From Clostridia bacterium (GTDB taxonomy: Bacteria; Bacillota; Clostridia; Oscillospirales; CAG-272): a stretch of 34,250 nucleotides of DNA. The first letter of the stretch is position 1. The number at the start of each line of letters is the position of its first letter. Of the stretch, positions 32,249 to 34,250 are shown one piece after another. The notes below the pieces were generated by a model. It was not told the origin of the DNA and ran no database searches. It saw nothing but the letters and a program-made list of their open reading frames with translations. The DNA is taken from positions 1-34,250 of the forward strand of contig JAFVYW010000047.1 in assembly GCA_017508465.1 (NCBI GenBank), read 5' to 3'. Both the position numbers and the translations under genes were made by a program.

Positions 32249-32279
32249 AATGTGCCTCGGTATTTGTTTTATCCCTTAT

Positions 32280-32308
32280 ATTATAATGCCAAAGAGAGGA
32301 AAAGTCAA
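32280..32308 (-). promoter_or_regulatory. Promoter of rdgB
   Basis: On the minus strand TTGACT (32308-32303) and perfect TATAAT (32285-32280) with 17-nt spacing. Its -35 is 19 nt from that of the divergent promoter. Confidence 0.82.
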
Positions 32309-32327
32309 GTTTTTTCCTTGCTTTGGC

Positions 32328-32356
32328 TTGACAATTTTTCGCGCGCGTGTTATAAT
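32328..32356 (+). promoter_or_regulatory. Consensus sigma-A promoter of the Rossmann-fold gene
   Basis: TTGACA (32328-32333) and TATAAT (32351-32356) with 17-nt spacing, an exact consensus match, 30 nt before the GTG start. Confidence 0.88.
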
Positions 32357-32386
32357 CTTTTTATTGATATAAAGGGGGGCACACAA

Positions 32387-33466
32387 GTGAAAAACAAAGT
32401 GCTTTCTTACAAAGAATATATCCGGCTGAAGCGTCTGCGCGACACCTTCGACGACAACTATGCCTTCACACATCTTCTCGCGCATTATCTGAACTACTAT
32501 CCCGATCTTATCACAAAAGAGATGGTACAGACGCTCTCGGGCGACGGCTCGTTTACAAGAGAAGAAGCCGTGGTTGCCATTCTGACAGAAGCATTTTTGC
32601 CGAATGCGCTCACGGATGAAAAAGAGCGTACGCTCGCTCGCGCTTATCTGCCACGCGCAGTAAGAATTCTCACACCTCACACCTATTTTGAAGATGCCTA
32701 TACGAAAGCGATGGCAGATGTGGTGGATACCAGATATGGCGATATGGAAATCAGGAACGAGATGTATCCTCCCTATCGTGCCATTGTCGCGAACGAGGTG
32801 GAGCTTCTCGCGGATGGTACGGAAATTGTACCTCTCGGCTTTTTCGCCGAGCCCTTCCCTTTTCTCGCGGTACTGGAGGGAGGAAACGAATGGATGACTC
32901 TGACACCCGTCGATATGGATACCTCTGGGGAGGCGATATCCGAAGCGCATGGTCGCGTGATCACCTTCGGCCTCGGTCTTGGCTACTACGCCTTCCACGC
33001 AAGCGCGAAGGAAGAGGTGACAGAGGTTGTGGTAGTGGAAAAAAGTGCTGATGTCATAAAGCTTTTCTCGGATGTTCTCCTTCCCCATTTTCCCCACAAA
33101 GAAAAGATTAAAATCATCGAGGCGGATGCCTTTCTCTATGCCGAACAGGAGATGCCGAGGGAACACTTCGACTACGCCTTCGTCGACACATGGCGCGATG
33201 TTTCCGATGGACTGCCGATGTATCTGCGCATGAAAAAGGCGGAGGAAAAGAACCCCTCCTGCACCTTTTCCTACTGGATTGAGGACTTTATTCTCTCGCA
33301 CCTGCGTTCCTTCGTATTCGAGGAAATCTGGGAAAGAGAAAGCGCTGACGCGACGCATCGGGGCGAGAATGCGACAGGAACAATGGATGAGATTTTTTAC
33401 GAACTCTCAAAGGAAGGACTACGAGAAGAAGCCACCAGAAGAACGAAAGGAATGTTTATTTCGTAA
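32387..33466 (+). CDS. Rossmann-fold protein, spermidine-synthase or methyltransferase-like, unassigned
   Basis: The start is GTG at 32387, with AAAGGGGGG 7 nt upstream; frame further upstream is only antisense to rdgB. The 359-residue protein has an N-terminal helical part (about 1-110). A Rossmann region follows from about residue 185: I-T-F-G-L-G-L-G-Y-Y-A-F, V-V-V-V-E-K-S, I-I-E-A-D-A-F, and D-Y-A-F-V-D-T-W. This order matches class I SAM-dependent methyltransferases or polyamine synthases. I do not recognise a specific family. The neighbouring copper ATPase gene starts 15 nt downstream and may be co-transcribed. Confidence 0.7.
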   Translation: MKNKVLSYKEYIRLKRLRDTFDDNYAFTHLLAHYLNYYPDLITKEMVQTLSGDGSFTREEAVVAILTEAFLPNALTDEKERTLARAYLPRAVRILTPHTYFEDAYTKAMADVVDTRYGDMEIRNEMYPPYRAIVANEVELLADGTEIVPLGFFAEPFPFLAVLEGGNEWMTLTPVDMDTSGEAISEAHGRVITFGLGLGYYAFHASAKEEVTEVVVVEKSADVIKLFSDVLLPHFPHKEKIKIIEADAFLYAEQEMPREHFDYAFVDTWRDVSDGLPMYLRMKKAEEKNPSCTFSYWIEDFILSHLRSFVFEEIWERESADATHRGENATGTMDEIFYELSKEGLREEATRRTKGMFIS

Positions 33467-33481
33467 ACTGTTATTTACAAA

Positions 33482-34250
33482 ATGAAGAAAAAATTTAAAG
33501 TTACAGGCATGATGTGTACTGCATGCAGCGTACATGTTGAGAACGCTGTGCGAGGACTTATCGGTGTAAAAAGTGCCGAAGTCAGTCTCTTGCTTTCCAG
33601 CATGACGGTCGAATATGATGAAAATGTTTTGGATGCGGGTGCGATAATTGATGCTGTCGTGCGCGTCGGTTACCACGCCGAAGAATACAAAGAGGGGGAG
33701 AAGGTTTCCCTTCCCGAGGAGAGAGCAAGCATAAAGCCGCTTCTCTTCTCTATTCCTCTTTCCCTACTATTGATGTATCTTGAGATGGGACATCATATGT
33801 TCCCTCTTCCCTCCTTTATCAAGCCCTCTGTCAATGCACCGCTCTGGCTTGGAATGCAGTTTCTGCTCGCGCTCGTTATCTGCGTCATTAACTACCGCTA
33901 TTTTGTCGGCGGTTTTAAATCACTTGTCTCACGAATGCCAAATATGGACTCGCTGATCGCGCTTGGTTCGGGGGCGGCGATGCTTTACGGCACTGGGCTT
34001 TTCATCTGCTCGCTCGTCGGGTATGGCGATGTCGCGCTTTACACAAGAGCGACATTTTCCGGTGCTGGTATGATATTGACACTCGTCACGCTCGGCAAGA
34101 CACTCGAAGGTCGCGCGAAGGATAAGACCTCTTCGGCAATCCGTGCGCTCGGCAATCTTGTCCCTGACGAAGTTTGTGTGCTTCGCGAGGGTGAGGAGGT
34201 AAAAATCCCCCTCAAAGAACTTGCCATGACAGACACCATTATCCTCCGTA
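33482..34250 (+). CDS. Copper-type P1B ATPase, N-terminal part (CopA-like)
   Basis: The gene runs off the window; 256 codons are visible. Residues 1-70 are a heavy-metal-associated domain with G-M-M-C-T-A-C (Cys12, Cys15). Hydrophobic helices follow at about 84-105, 118-140, 155-175 and 185-210, with M-P-N-M-D-S-L-I-A-L-G-S and T-L-G-K-T-L-E-G-R-A-K of the CopA type, and the start of the actuator domain. The ion-site CPC and D-K-T-G-T motifs lie beyond the window, so metal specificity rests on similarity. There is no clear ribosome site 15 nt after the preceding stop, so coupled translation is possible. Confidence 0.9.
   Translation, partial: MKKKFKVTGMMCTACSVHVENAVRGLIGVKSAEVSLLLSSMTVEYDENVLDAGAIIDAVVRVGYHAEEYKEGEKVSLPEERASIKPLLFSIPLSLLLMYLEMGHHMFPLPSFIKPSVNAPLWLGMQFLLALVICVINYRYFVGGFKSLVSRMPNMDSLIALGSGAAMLYGTGLFICSLVGYGDVALYTRATFSGAGMILTLVTLGKTLEGRAKDKTSSAIRALGNLVPDEVCVLREGEEVKIPLKELAMTDTIILR

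Noticed and set aside
31715..32386. Long N-terminal extension of the Rossmann-fold gene
   Set aside because: The stretch is antisense to rdgB and contains both divergent promoters.
1..34250. GTTTACA near several gene starts (7627, 12840, 17862, 27251) as a shared operator
   Set aside because: A given 7-mer is expected about four times on both strands of this window, and the positions relative to starts vary.
1..34250. Mobile element, prophage or CRISPR array
   Set aside because: No transposase, integrase, phage gene, terminal repeats or spaced direct repeats were seen.

Overview
The window looks like chromosomal DNA of an uncultured gut-type Clostridia (Bacillota). Evidence: the Firmicutes order rpsF-ssb-rpsR, an ylm-type cell-division cluster (yggS/ylmE, sepF, yggT), lspA-rluD, mrnC-hisS, a PcrA helicase with a long insertion behind the Walker A motif of a kind I associate with Oscillospirales-type clostridia, BspA-type leucine-rich repeats and InlB-type repeats in surface proteins, strong GGAGG ribosome sites, and many TTGACA-17-TATAAT promoters. 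I see no phage, IS element, CRISPR, rRNA or tRNA. Nearly every base is in ordinary tightly packed genes.

Layout. 1-1025: end of a parvulin-type prolyl isomerase gene and ylmH (an S4 RNA-binding protein), closed by a bidirectional terminator. 1147-6764 (minus): a four-gene extracytoplasmic acyl-transfer locus: an SGNH-domain lipoprotein carrying InlB-type and LRR modules, a 3-TM small protein, an MBOAT acyltransferase, and a second SGNH protein with a C-terminal LRR. 6954-10127 (minus): pcrA then a HAD phosphatase. 10128-10639: an intergenic region with five DnaA-box-like 9-mers. 10640-14572 (minus): ygiQ, hisS, mrnC. 14782-18945 (plus): yggS, sepF, yggT, lspA, rluD and a sialidase-like beta-propeller protein. 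19043-19891 (minus): DUF3737 beta-helix protein. 20021-23674 (plus): promoter, tetrahydrofolate riboswitch, a fused FolT-FolC protein, a MIF-type tautomerase and pepT. 23811-25305 (minus): a small proline-rich protein and a GH29 fucosidase-like enzyme. 25546-28079 (plus): a repeat-bearing surface lipoprotein and a PHP-domain phosphatase. 28192-32248 (minus): a SHOCT/LRR membrane protein, rpsR-ssb-rpsF, a second PHP protein and rdgB. 32387-34250 (plus): an unassigned Rossmann-fold protein and the start of a copper-type P-ATPase.

How the genes work together. The most notable unit is the folate module. A THF riboswitch sits directly behind a good promoter, a hairpin can mask the ribosome site, and the first gene joins the membrane folate-binding subunit (FolT) to the cytoplasmic enzyme that traps folate by polyglutamylation (FolC) in one chain. 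This suggests coupled uptake and retention under folate feedback. The second notable unit is the MBOAT/SGNH locus, which by family resembles AlgI/AlgJ, PatA/PatB and DltB/DltD systems that acylate cell-wall or secreted polymers. Here both SGNH proteins are fused to BspA-type LRR modules and one appears to be lipid-anchored. Neither substrate nor function can be read from sequence. Several gene starts given here differ from the longest open frame and are justified by ribosome binding sites.
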